Shown in pieces: positions 20,741 through 31,393 of a DNA stretch of 64,000 bases (position 1 is the stretch's first letter; each line of letters starts with the position of its first letter). The stretch lies in NCBI GenBank assembly GCA_951640165.1, contig OX621245.1, positions 24,048,330-24,112,329 of the forward strand, written 5' to 3'. The translations under genes and the position numbers were made by a program. The notes under the pieces are model-generated. The model did no database searches, was not told the DNA's origin, and worked only from the letters and a program-made list of their open reading frames with translations. Source of the stretch: Pseudoips prasinana. Taxonomy: Eukaryota > Arthropoda > Insecta > Lepidoptera > Nolidae.

Positions 20741-21004
20741 ATTTATTTATTTGTTTAATTACTAGCTGCTATTGTCGGATGCAAATGTTTGGCAAGTTAA
20801 GGTATAAGGCCAAGACCTCAGTGCGTAGCCATTTCGCATAGAATAATACTATGCACATTTGTAAAACGGTTTTGGTCATGTTGTGAGATTAAAATTCCAA
20901 ACTATTAAAAACATGTTTTAATGTTTATATTTTTTGTACTTAATATTACATATTATCTGGGAAAAACAGATTGTACTGCCTTTTGGTCAGTAAAAAACAT
21001 TTAA
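20741..21004. other. no supported feature
   Basis: AT-rich spacer. Confidence 0.4.
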
Positions 21005-21262
21005 AAGTAAAAACACTGTGACTGGCCTTTTGTCTAGTGGTTATTGACTCAACTACTAAACCAGACGTCATGCATTTGATCCCCACCCAAGCCAAATCTT
21101 TGTGTAATGAGCAAGATTATTTGTTATGTCTAGGTGGAATTTATGTATAATATGTATGAATTTAGAAATATATATGTATGTTTATCCGTTGTCTGGTTAC
21201 TATAGTACAGGCTCAGCCTAGTTTGGGATCAAATGGCTGGGTTATTCCAAGATATTAAGTTA
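21005..21262 (+). mobile_element. SINE-C (tRNA-derived)
   Basis: The head CTGGCCTTTTGTCTAGTGGT holds the A-box region and GCATTTGATCCCCACCC a weakened B box. The body has TTTGTGTAATGAGCAAGATTA, then CTATAGTACAGGCTCAGCCT and GTTATTCCAAGATATT. A second copy head lies at 45430-45565. Confidence 0.75.
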
Positions 21263-21319
21263 TATTTAAGAAGCAAAAACTAATTGTTAATATTTTGGAA
21301 TATTAATATCACAAAATGT

Positions 21320-21545
21320 TGATCGCTCTAAAAAAAAAGGCGACAGAGCTTGAGGCCTGGACGAAATATCTTAATATAAAAATAAGTCGGGTTTTCCTTC
21401 CTGACGCTAGAACTCCAGAACGCACGAACCGATTTCCACGGTTTTGCATTCGTTGGAAAGGTCTCGGGCTCCGTGAGGTTTATACCAAAGAAAATTTATA
21501 AAATTTAACGTGGGGAACACCGCGGGGCACGGCTATTTTGTATAA
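21320..21545. repeat. decayed dispersed repeat ending like a Helitron
   Basis: The text AACTCCAGAACGCACGAACC and TTGGAAAGGTCTCGGGCTCC, closing in CACCGCGGGGCACGGCTA near 21532, is typical of moth repeats that end in a CGGGGCACAGCTAG-like Helitron terminus. The terminus here is mutated, so the class is only suggested. Confidence 0.4.
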
Positions 21546-22189
21546 AAATGGACCCTTCACTGGAGCCTTAATAGTAAATATTGTCTGCCTTAGCCATCAT
21601 ATGTCTCTTCAGTTATAACTATAACGGCTACTTATCAGACGTAACCCACTCATTCAGGAAATCCCAATTTACAGCATCTAATAAGCTTATGCTTTACATA
21701 AATTTTGTTAATTGTTCACAGATTCCAAAATGGCGCTGCGATTATGAGGTCGAACGGCAAACGACTTTTAGGTGAGTCCAGATTATAAACGCGTTATGCA
21801 AACGTCTCGCCATAAGCACATAATGGTCTATTAACGACAATGTATAAGTGCACTCTCAGACTACAGGGAGTGGCACCTAACATGATGAATTGCTCTACAA
21901 CCCACGCTTCTTGGTGACAAAATAAAGTCATTAAATTTATTTGGACAAGATACAATTCAACGATGATTTAGAACTGTCCTACATTTCGCTGAATGCAACA
22001 GGTTAGATCGATTACTTCACAGTTAAATCGACATTGATATGTGGCATATAGCTAGTCTAACTCACGTCAATTGAAAATTACATGTTCTTGTCGTAAATCC
22101 CCGTTTCTATCGTACCGATTTTATAAAGCAAATTTTACTCGAGAATAACTAACTAGGTCCTATAAAATAATTTTAACTTTAATATAATA
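21546..22189. other. no supported feature
   Basis: No gene or repeat recognised. Confidence 0.45.
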
Positions 22190-22279
22190 CATACATAGAC
22201 TCACGCCTGTTTCCCAGAGGGGTAGGCAGTGACAACGGACTTCCATTTGTCACGATCCTTGCACTCCTCTTTCGCCTCA
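22190..22279. repeat. dispersed lepidopteran repeat fragment
   Basis: ACATACATAGACTCACGCCT, CCAGAGGGGTAGGCAGTGAC and GACTTCCATTTGTCACGATC follow the layout of a LINE-associated repeat common in moths. It is cut off by the palindrome at 22280. Confidence 0.5.
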
Positions 22280-22329
22280 TTTACTGTCATTATATTCTTC
22301 ATATGTATGAAGAATATAATGACAGTAAA
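22280..22329. repeat. 50-bp perfect palindrome
   Basis: Two 24-bp arms, left starting TTTACTGTCATTATATTC, pair without mismatch around a 2-nt centre (TG). It starts exactly where a dispersed repeat ends, so it may be an inverted duplication made at a break. Confidence 0.85.
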
Positions 22330-22439
22330 AGTCGCCGGTTAATGCTACTTCTGACCTGACCTTTCTTGATATAATAAACCATAAATAATATTATTAGTAC
22401 TAAACAAGTTCAATATAAATATGTTACACTGGGGTCAGA

Positions 22440-22615
22440 GATGTTCAAGCTTTTGTCTAACGACAACAACCCAGGATTTAACTTTGACGGTCACCCATCT
22501 ATAGACTGACCGCGTGCATAAGTGCTTTACCTCGTCGATCACTTAAGGATCGGTCACAGTACCTGGCTATGAGCCTTTCAATGGCAGTTGCTTAGTACAA
22601 TAAGGCTCTGACCAA
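22440..22615 (-). mobile_element. 5S rRNA-derived SINE, copy 3
   Basis: On the minus strand the head reads GACCGATCCTTAAGTGATCG, then GCGGTCAGTCTATAGATGGG and TGACCG. These match the 5S rRNA A-box neighbourhood, intermediate element and C box in order. The head is the best preserved of the group; the tail is cut near TTAGAC at 22455. Confidence 0.72.
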
Positions 22616-22711
22616 ATTTTGGCTATCAGAGTTAACGTGCAAACTTCTCTTTAGTTCTTTCCTTTCTCTCTTAATGAGACTGTAAATCCCACCACGACAA
22701 TGACCGAAGAT

Positions 22712-22962
22712 ATAATAATAATATCTGGGGACAATGTCACACAGATCATCCTAGCCCCAAACTAAGCAAAGCTTGTACTATGGGTACCAGGCGACGATAT
22801 ACATACTTATATAGATAGCTAAATACATATATACATAGAAAACATCCATGACTCAGAAACAAATATTCGTGCTCATCACACAAATATTTGCACTTACCGG
22901 GATTCGAACCCAGGACCACCAGCTTCGTAGACAGGAGCACTACCAACTAGGCTACGCTGAGC
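22712..22962 (-). mobile_element. SINE-A, near-complete
   Basis: The minus-strand head GCGTAGCCTAGTTGGTAGTG and B box CTGGGTTCGAATCCCGG lie near 22900-22955. The tail ends in ATTATTATTATA-like repeats at 22712-22722. The tail (TTTGGGGCTAGGATGATCTG) matches copies at 29608 and 34314. Confidence 0.87.
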
Positions 22963-24095
22963 AGAACCGACGTACTTTCTGAGACACGGGGTTTTTATAC
23001 TACAACATTTCTGACAGTAATCGAGGCAAAAGAGGAGCAAAGATCGTGACAAATGGAAATCCGTTAACTCTTCCTACCGCTATGGGAAAACTTCATTCTA
23101 TGTACATACATATCTGTTTCTGACACCAAACATTTTCATGTTAGAAACATGCCAATAACACTGTTTGTTTCTTGGGATTTGAATACAGAAATCTCTTTAC
23201 CAACGGTAAACACGCCACCGCTATAGCAATGTTAAAATTTCAGGTTCCCCATATGTAATCGGAAGTCATAATCGTCAAAGTTCTAGTACCTCAGATTTAA
23301 CATAGACAAGACAACTTATTCAGCTGCTACTGCATTACAGCTCGTATTTTGAGTAATTCTATGAGTTCCGTTGCATTTCAATTCTATGTTGGTACTAGCG
23401 CTTGTGAATATTTTGTACTGGTACTTATTGTATTTTGAAGTGGAATACGCATATTGTAGGAGCTATTCGGTGGCAATATTCTGTGCCATAAATAGGGTGA
23501 ATTTCAAAAGCGGGTTCTAGCACAAACGTGGTTAGAAATTGGATTGTACATAATTCCTAAAGATTTCAAAATCTAGATATTTCAAAATCCATCTTTTACT
23601 TTACCAACGATTAATTCTCTAGAGTACTAGAAGATTTAACCACGTAGTGAGTTTTTACGGACTGAATTTATGGTTTTTGTGTTTCGTACATGACTGGTGA
23701 AAGGAACTCTTTTATTTGAATCAGTATGCTTTGGAATAGGAATCTAACAGTCTTAGAAGCAATAGTTAAGAGAAGTTTTACTTTTTAAGGCCTGCGTCAT
23801 AAAATTTCTAAGTATTATTTGTCCTTGTCATATGATTTGCGATGGAAAGATATGTAATATATATATGTAAAATAGTTAAAATGATCGTTATGACGGGACA
23901 AATCTAGAATAAGCCGTAGCATAGTTGCTGTGCGAGCAACGAGAGCCAACTTTAAAATGTGTGGCACTCGAGCATCTATTTCAATTGGGTGTAATATTGA
24001 CTTTACATACAAACATACATATTTCCATAGTTTTTTATGTTGAAGGCGGTGAATGTATAGTCTATAAACACTCAGGTATAAGCATTTATAGACTA
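22963..24095. other. no supported feature
   Basis: No coding family or repeat recognised. Overlapping open frames around 23815-24143 on opposite strands are not supported. Confidence 0.45.
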
Positions 24096-24442
24096 CTAGC
24101 TGTGCCCGCGACTTTATCCGCACATTTTGTAACGACTCCGTAAATGCTACATCAGAATATCTCTAATATTTTGTTTCTGGTCACAATCTAAACCTTACAT
24201 ATTTCCATAACTTTTAATGTCTTAAGAATTTATATCAAATCAACAGCCAAAAAAATAAGTTTCAAGTTTTGACGATACTTCCATACGACTTTTAAACCCC
24301 TTACAACCCTTATTCGCATCAAAATGTAGCTTGTGTCCTTTATCAAAATTGTCTTTGTACTAAATTTCATTTAAATCGGTTCAGTAGTTTTGGCGTGAAA
24401 GCGCGACAGACCGAGTATTTCCTTATTTATAATATTAGTAAG
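24096..24442 (-). mobile_element. Helitron-like element, decayed
   Basis: The left border A|CTAGCTGTGCCCGCGACTTT is the minus-strand Helitron 3' terminus. The right side ends in TTTATAATATTAGTAAG, resembling the 5' end of the second Helitron subgroup (37355-37530). The interior carries TTTCATTTAAATCGGTTCAG, a word common in moth repeats. Confidence 0.6.
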
Positions 24443-24755
24443 GCACCGCCTTCCACCACAAAATTTCCTTATCTGCAAGCCCTTTGTTTACACTGAACCA
24501 TTCTGCTCTTCCGTTCGTTCAACCACGTATTTTGTGCGAGGTGTTACAAATTCTGCCTGCAGGCTAACAATACACCATGTCCGCCGTGTTTTGTGTATAC
24601 GATATAAATTGGTTACGCCGGTTACCTGGCGTCCACTGAATAAGTAATACCGAGGCGTCAATTGCGGAATACTCAAATGGTTTGGTGCAGCGTTTCTTAG
24701 TCATGGAGAAGGAATTTGGCTTTTTACATGATTTGCTTGTTAGACTTCGTGTACG

Positions 24756-24974
24756 GCAAATGCTTAGATGGTTCCATGTCAGGCTTGCATGGACAACAAG
24801 TGTCTATGCTTTTATTTAAATTTTTTATATTTTATTTTATTATTAATATTTTATTTTTAAAAAATGCACAGACAGCAAAAATATAAAATACTTAACAATA
24901 AAACGAAAAATAAAATAAATGCATAGACACTTGTTGTCCCTGCAAGCCTGACATGGAACCATCTCAGCATTTGC
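24756..24974. repeat. foldback repeat with 54-bp arms
   Basis: The arms at 24756-24809 and 24921-24974 match at 52 of 54 positions and begin GCAAATGCT. The 111-bp centre is almost pure A/T. It resembles a foldback MITE. No target duplication was found. Confidence 0.8.
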
Positions 24975-25198
24975 TAGAACATTTTATTGTTGACATCTCG
25001 GAACAAATACTTAAGATACAAGGGCAAATGAATGATAAAATAAGAATAAAACAAACACAAATGTTTAACAATAAAATAAAATGATTTACCGAGATGAGCT
25101 TTTACATATCCCATTGTTGATCAAACTTGTCGTTCGGTTACTTTTCTGATTTTCTTCTCTCATCAAAGCTGTGTCCTAAACTTCTTTTTCTTTTTCTT

Positions 25199-25369
25199 AT
25201 CAGATTTGCGCGCTTTTAAACTTAGATATTTACAAACAAATTGTTGAATTAATACTCATCAACAGCTTAAATGTAGTCATTTAAGCTTCCTGATTGAACA
25301 TATTATGTCAATTTTCGGATAAAACAATTTGTTTGTAAATATCTAAGTTTAAAAGCGCGCAAATCTGAT
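25199..25369. repeat. inverted repeat with 47-bp perfect arms
   Basis: The arms at 25199-25245 and 25323-25369 are exact reverse complements, starting ATCAGATTTGCGCGC. The loop is 77 nt. Perfect pairing over 47 bp implies a young structure or active homogenisation. Transcription would give a long dsRNA hairpin. Confidence 0.88.
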
Positions 25370-25375
25370 TCTATA

Positions 25376-25461
25376 TTTACTACATGTATCTTATTTTCTT
25401 ATCATATGTCCTGACTATAGAGTCAGGACATATGATAAGAAGATAAGATACATGTAGTAAA
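25376..25461. repeat. 86-bp hairpin with 41-bp arms
   Basis: The arms at 25376-25416 and 25421-25461 pair with one mismatch, which would be a G-U wobble in RNA. The loop is only ATAG. It starts 6 bp after the preceding inverted repeat ends. Confidence 0.88.
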
Positions 25462-25499
25462 ATTATGACATGATGGTACCTTAGGAAATAAAAAAGGTA

Positions 25500-25690
25500 A
25501 GACCTACCCACAGAAGTGATGATGAAGACATCAGGCTAGTGACTCATATGGGAAAGAGTGAAATATTTGAGAGGAAAGGGTTGGAGGAGGCCTTTACCAG
25601 ATGCCAAACGGATGTACAGAAAACAAAAATATTTAAATGATCTGAATAAAAAGCTATATTAATATTTAAAAAATTCTAATAAATATGAAT
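25500..25690 (+). mobile_element. LINE 3' end fragment
   Basis: GTGATGATGAAGACATCAGG, then AGAGGAAAGGGTTGGAGGAG, GCCTTTACCAGATGCC and a run of short AAATATTTAAA-like words. This resembles the 3' end of a moth RTE-type LINE. Short and non-coding. Confidence 0.45.
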
Positions 25691-27374
25691 AGTTTATATA
25701 AAATTTTATTGGATTTTGTTGTTTCTGATATTAAACTACTTGATATAACTATCAAAGCACGGGCAGACCTATTAAGAATTAAAGTGGTTATCGTAGTATC
25801 ACTGCTGCTGACGTGCTTAAACAAATTTATGTTTACATATCTATCCTGTTCAGCCCTTTAAAAAATATGTGGCCATATAAAATTACTTTTTTACGTGTCG
25901 ATTTAACAAGGATTTTCTGATATTCAACAACGCGTTAGCTCACTAGGCCGCTAAAACAATAGGTAGACTGCTCAGACACTTCATGAACCTTTATTCATCT
26001 TATGGTCCACATCAGCCTAGAGCACCTTGCCGTTATTTCTCCGTACCATTAAAATATGCTTCCTGGATCAAAATTCTAGACTTCTAACGCCGTCGATGAA
26101 TGCAGGTGATTGTTTTTTCCTTCGTTCCTTTGTAAGGCGGTTTAGTTAAAGGAATAAGTGTGTGTGTAAAAGCAGCATGGGTGTATTTCATAAAAGCAAA
26201 TAAAATGTTCTCATATACTTATGCTATTTTTGGTATTACAACTAACTTATGGTACAACCCACGTACAGTTGAAAGCGGAAATATTATCTTTAATATTACC
26301 AGTATTCAGTCTGCACCGACTTTACGATACAATATACACCCAACCATAGACGTTTATGCGTCGATTTGATGTACGTACCATTTATCTTATAGACTTTTAA
26401 AGCGTTTTGATACTAATTTAATTACGTTTCAATGGATATAAAGCAAAATCCGAATAAGATCGATTTTAATTTACGGCCATGGGAACTGTTACCGTTCAAA
26501 TTTTATATATCGACATAAAGAAATTCAATTGAAGAACCGCCAATACGTGGCAGGCGCCATTGTTAGATCATTGCGCCTGAAATATCTGCCTCTCGTTGTA
26601 TTATTAATGCGTCGAATGCTGCTTCGTTCGTATGTTTAAGCACCTAGGTAGCGCTAATCGGTAGCAACATTTATGTGAGGTTGAGTATAGGGTACAAGTC
26701 TCAATAAGCAGTTGAACTGAATTAATGTTTTTGCAAACGAACTAGTAAAGCGATGAAGACTTATTTCTATCTACCACGTTTCACCAATCCCCTTGCTCGC
26801 ATTCATAGACTGGTGCATTTCCTGTGATCTAATTGGTCGAACGTTGCCGCGTTGTAACGAGACACGGAGTCTTTGTCGCCCTGCTAGCTTATCGGGTAGG
26901 AAGCAAATTTTACTGTGTGTTAAAAGCAACAGTAACCACTGTTAGGTGAGTCGAGGCTTGTTTGTCGACTTGGTAGTATAAAAAGATGAAGTTTCATCAC
27001 ACACAAATTAAACTCGTATGAATAAATTCCCAAAGAAGTATCAAAATCGTTGGTCAAAGTTCACGAACCTCGCATCGTTACGTGTGTAATCGTGATTGTG
27101 TTCCGTTAATTTAATGTAATCAAACTATTTTGTAAAACGTGTTTGGAATGAACGATTGAAGTGAAGAATTTATGTTATTAACATTAAACTACACAAATAT
27201 TTTAATAAGTATTACTGCCGCGTAATGTGATGTCATTGAGAATGGAATTGTCATCAGCTGACGTAATATTGCACTATTTTACCAGATTAGAATAATCTGT
27301 GGCTAATAAATTAGTCAGAAAGAATTTTATGGGAACAATGTTTGATGTTGATTTCTTATTCTAGACATGTTATT
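25691..27374. other. no gene seen; a few promoter-like words
   Basis: The segment 26540-27100 is less AT-rich than its surroundings and has a GTTAGGTGAGTCGAG word near 26940 that could be a splice donor, and TATAAAAA at 26977. With no exon or initiator to link them I do not call a gene. Confidence 0.4.
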
Positions 27375-27540
27375 TTTAACCCTCGACGCAAAAAGAGGGG
27401 TGCTGGGATATGTTGATTTGAATGCGGTTTTTTTTTTACATTTAAGCCAGAATTCTAATTTGAGAAGAATTTGATATAACTAAACATAGCTAAGAAGCTA
27501 TGTTTGGTTATATCGGTCCAGCAGTGTTGTTTCCAAAATG
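27375..27540. repeat. MITE-like repeat with hairpin
   Basis: AACCCTCGACGCAAAAAGAG starts a repeat family also seen at 30928 and 55855. A stem of GATATAACTAAACATAGCT and AGCTATGTTTGGTTATATC around 27472-27515 overlaps the AACCAAACATA block shared with those copies. Confidence 0.55.
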
Positions 27541-28401
27541 ATGTAATTATAGTTTATTTTCTAACGGTTAGGTTATGTAGTTAATAATATGGATATGCAT
27601 TAAGGGCCATCCATTAATCACGATTTTCATGCACCTTTGGCTTTTCTAATTGGTTTGTTACATATATTTATTTATTATTGTACAAAACTGACACTATAAA
27701 AATCTACATTAAATTTATAAAACCTTAAAACATTTGAAAAATAATCAATAAATTAACCTACTTATTTTAACTCAAGATTAAACTTAAACAAAACTAGTTA
27801 ATACTGTTTCGCCTATTTACAAGGGCTCTTTATGGACAAGTGCTCTTTATGGACTTGTGTGAATCAAAACATATAATTTTAATTTTCAATCTCCCGACAC
27901 CGTGTTTAAATTTCAAGTTGTATAAAATGGCAACAGTTGATATTTTTTCCATGACTTTCCTTAAGAGCTGAAGTTCAGAGATTTAATACGTAATATTTGG
28001 ACTAAATTTTCCTTTCTCCATTAAAGTACGGTTTTGCACTTTGTACACGTAGGTAATTCCATAAAATGCAATCTATTTAATGAAATATGGTCGATTACCT
28101 ACAGTCGCGGCGACGCCATGACTGTAGGAATTGAACTAAACACTGTACGAACGTTTTCTTAACTACTTACTAGAAACGTAACAAAGAGTAAACAAGACAT
28201 AAAGTAATGAACATTGACATTTCATTATATTACAACCGTTTACCATATGTAGTGTTTACTCATGCATATTAGTATGACAGGTTTATTAATATACTGTCGT
28301 AGAATTTTACATAAGGCAATGGTTCCGTTAGTTTTACTGGTAATGTTAGAAAAATACGATTTCCAACTGACCTCAGATTCTTTAAAAATTATATCTATAC
28401 A
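27541..28401. other. no supported feature
   Basis: AT-rich spacer without recognised repeats. Confidence 0.45.
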
Positions 28402-28723
28402 TCTATACAAATAAATAAAATTAGAGTGTCTGTTTGTAATATTGAAATAACCGGTTTTTACTACATAAATATGAATATATATACGGTACATATACCAAAA
28501 TAACATTTTTTACATTTTTTGTCTGTCTGTCTGTCTGTTTGTTCCGGCTAATCTCTGAAACGGCTGGACCGATTTTCACGGGACTTTTATTGGCAGGTAG
28601 CTGATGTAATAAGGAGTAACTTAGGCTACTTTTATTTTAGCAAAAGTCTTTTATTTTACTAAAAAACAAAAAAAAAACATAATAAACTAATTAACACGCG
28701 GACGAAGTCGCGGGCACAGCTAG
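28402..28723 (+). mobile_element. non-autonomous Helitron, copy 2
   Basis: Same ends as 13733-14032: TCTATACAAATAAATAAAAT at the start, and hairpin CGCGGACGAAGTCGCG then GGCACAGCTAG at the end. It is inserted between A and T. The interior is about 90 percent alike by eye, including the (GTCT)n run. Confidence 0.85.
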
Positions 28724-29607
28724 TTATAAGATAAAATAAGTACAATAGGTGGTAGTGGAGGAACCTGCTGAGTTGTTTTCATTGGGTCTTTAGTGTTGGT
28801 CTTAAGTTGGGGCACATTGAAATCGATATGGTAGCTTTAAACCGCGACCGTCGTTATAAACCAGGCCCATCAATATAATAATAATGAATTCATACCTCAC
28901 TATAGATAGAACCATATAGACTAGATGTAATAAAATATTTCTAAAACTATAAATATCGACAATTAGTATTAAAAATGCTGAATAATCATTTAGACGATAA
29001 ATTAAATAAATTAGGTATTAACATAACCATTACTTTCATTAATTAAAATCATAATTCTAATTGCTCAAATTTAAATCATAGATCTAATTACCTATTTGTA
29101 CTTAGAATTAAATATATTTGTATAGTTAACAGCATTAATGTTATACTGCAGTAAATTTCTGACTATTTACTACCGCTTTTAAAGTCTATATGAATAAAAC
29201 TTTTAATTTATATAATTTCAAGTACTTACTCAAGTAAAATACATAAAAGCGGCTAAGCTAACTGAGATATAAACGTTCAAAGCTTTAGAACAGGACTGAA
29301 TTGAAGGATATTTTGTCTCTTTTCCTCAAAACGAACTTACGTTAAGAACTAGCTTCCTTCACCCCGCGTGGGAGTACCGAGATCAAAACTAGGCTATATC
29401 CTATTTAAATTTTACGGTAGGTTGAACTTATAATATTAGTATAGAATGTATAGCGAAACAAATATTACGGTACTACAGGTACATACTACAGATGTATGTT
29501 TTTATACAGTTTATTACATAAGATATTTAAATTATTATTAGCTCGGTATAGGTATTTCACTCTGCTTCTTAATACAGAAAGATAGCAACCAATAACCAAA
29601 CATGACG
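28724..29607. other. no supported feature
   Basis: AT-rich spacer. A short moth-repeat word (ACCCCGCGTGGGAGTACCGA) near 29360 may be decayed repeat. Confidence 0.4.
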
Positions 29608-30051
29608 GTCACCGTAGCCTAGTTGGTAGTGCTCCTGCCTACGAAGCTGGTGGTCCTGGGTTCGAGTAAGTAAGTAATTTATTTGCATAAACATGTGTGT
29701 ACATACAAATAAGTCAATTGCATGCAAGATGTTACATAGTTATTGTACTGATCAGAAATGCTTGCCATACAATAGCGTGCAAAAATTTAATACAAGAGGT
29801 AATATAAAAAAATCTAAGTCATACAAAACAAGAAACAGAATAAAATCGAATCTCGGTAAGTGCAAATATTTGTGTGATGAGCACGAATATTTGTTTCTGA
29901 GTCATGGATGTTTTCTATGTATATAAGTATTCATCTATATATATATATATAAGTATGTATATCGTCGCCTGGTACCCATAGTAAAAGCTTTGCTTAGTTT
30001 GGGGCTAGGATGATCAGTGTGACATTGTTCCCAGATATTATTATTATTATA
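29608..30051 (+). mobile_element. SINE-A split by a LINE 3' end
   Basis: Head and A box at 29608-29665 and body from 29850 onward form one normal SINE-A. The B box is cut at GGTTCGA by a 184-bp insertion at 29666-29849. The tail ends in ATTATTATTATA near 30051. Confidence 0.85.
29666..29849 (-). mobile_element. short LINE 3' end inside SINE B box
   Basis: It begins GTAAGTAAGTAATTTATTTG, so on the minus strand it ends in (TTAC)n, the kind of short tandem tail seen on CR1/L2-type LINEs. TCGA flanks both sides (29662-29665 and 29846-29849), a likely 4-bp target duplication. Confidence 0.65.
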
Positions 30052-30084
30052 ACCAAACCCAATCAACATCATAACTTTATAATG

Positions 30085-30335
30085 CAGTAAAGGCGCTTAC
30101 AGTCAGATGCTCTGACCGGTCCGTAAGTGATTGGCAAGGTTAAGCAACTGGGCTCGCGGCCATTAAATAGATGGGTGACCACCATAGTGGTTAAATTTCT
30201 GAGCATCTCCGTGCTTTGGAGGACACGTGACGCTGTCGGTTTGTAGTTATCATATACAACAGTCGTTAAGCCATGTCAGAGGCCTACTGGGACACTAGGG
30301 TAGGTAACCACTGCCCATACGAGAAGTAAATAATG
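30085..30335 (+). mobile_element. 5S rRNA-derived SINE, copy 4
   Basis: The head reads GACCGGTCCGTAAGTGATTGG, then AAGGTTAAGCAACTGGGC (5S A box AAGTTAAGCAAC-like), then AGATGGGTGACCACC (C box). The body has CTCCGTGCTTTGGAG, AACAGTCGTTAAGCCATGTC and GACACTAGGGTAGGTAACCA, with AAGTAAATAATGC at the end. Nearly full length, and the best copy for the tail. Confidence 0.78.
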
Positions 30336-30709
30336 CAGCAAAGCTTTTCTTTTATTTATCTCCCCGTTAACATCAGACTTGCTTAATGCTTAGTACGGAC
30401 AATTCACCTCGCCTTTAAATAGATCAGCTCATTGAATACCAAATTGTAATAGACCACACGTACTTTAGCACGCTACGCCAAAATCGCATTAACTAAATCT
30501 ATCACGGGAACACGAACCTTTAAAGCTAATAAGGTCTTTACAATGGCGGTGCTGGCTTTCAAACTCTCGACTTTCGAAACATATGGAATCAATTTACGCG
30601 CGTTCATGACTAGGCTGAAATATTAGCCGCTGTGTAATTTCATACGGTTTCCCATGACCAGGTGCCATTTTGGTATGAATATGTTTGAAGAAATATCGAG
30701 GACATTTAG

Positions 30710-30845
30710 TATAGTATACGTAAGTTTAGAGGTGCTGTATGGTGACGGTATCAGTACAGGCAGCGGTCTCCCTCCCTATTCTCCAAGATAAAATCCTAGG
30801 AGGAGGATTTTGTACAGCAGTGGACATCTTATGGCTGTCAAGCAA
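30710..30845 (+). mobile_element. RTE LINE 3' tail, decayed
   Basis: CTGTATGGTGACGGTATCAG, later TCCTAGGAGGAGGATTTTGT and ACAGCAGTGGACATCTTATG GCTG follow the order of the other RTE tails. Confidence 0.5.
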
Positions 30846-30924
30846 AATTATTTAGCCAATAATTATTTGTCAGATATCGTTAATATCAATGGAACACTCC
30901 AATAATTGTTGTGAAGCCGTGCCT

Positions 30925-31175
30925 AACCTAACCGTTATAAAACCCCCGACATAACATATTTTTTTTAAAAGAGTCGATACTCAACTGCTGGACCGATAAT
31001 AACCAAACATAACTAAGAACCACCGAAAAGACACTGGCTTTTAAATTAAAACAACCGCATCGAAATCGGTCAATCCGTTTGAGAGCTACGATACCACAGA
31101 CAGACACACAGAGAAAGGAGGAGACAGGCATCGACGTCAAACCCATAACACCACTCTTTTTTGAGTGTACTAAAA
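30925..31175. repeat. MITE-like repeat (CCCCCGAC family)
   Basis: It starts AACCCCCGACATAAC and shares ATAACCAAACATAACTAAG, CTGGCTTTTAAATT, GAGAGCTACGATACCACAGA and CAGACACA with 55855-56040. That copy instead ends CGTCGGGGGTTAA, so the family appears to have terminal inverted repeats (AACCCCCGAC). No coding capacity. Confidence 0.6.
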
Positions 31176-31369
31176 AACTTAGGATCTTTTATATACTTAC
31201 GTATCTAAAGTATTCCTACTCAACTAAAGTGAAAAGCATTAATTTGTATATAATATCAAGATCAAGATAAGACAGAAAAAAAATAATGAAACGCAACGAA
31301 TTGGCAAACTGCCGCGATGCCGTCTCAATAGACTGTAATAATTATTTAAAGTTACGGGGAAGACTGTTG

Positions 31370-31393
31370 TTTTTTTTTTTTTTTTTTTTTTTT
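31370..31393. repeat. poly(T) tract, 24 nt
   Basis: An uninterrupted run of 24 T. It could be a poly(A) tail of a minus-strand insertion, but no element was recognised beside it. Confidence 0.8.

Noticed and set aside
26930..27010. promoter from TATAAAAA at 26977 and donor-like GGTGAGT at 26944
   Set aside because: The donor word precedes the TATA word and no initiator or exon links them.
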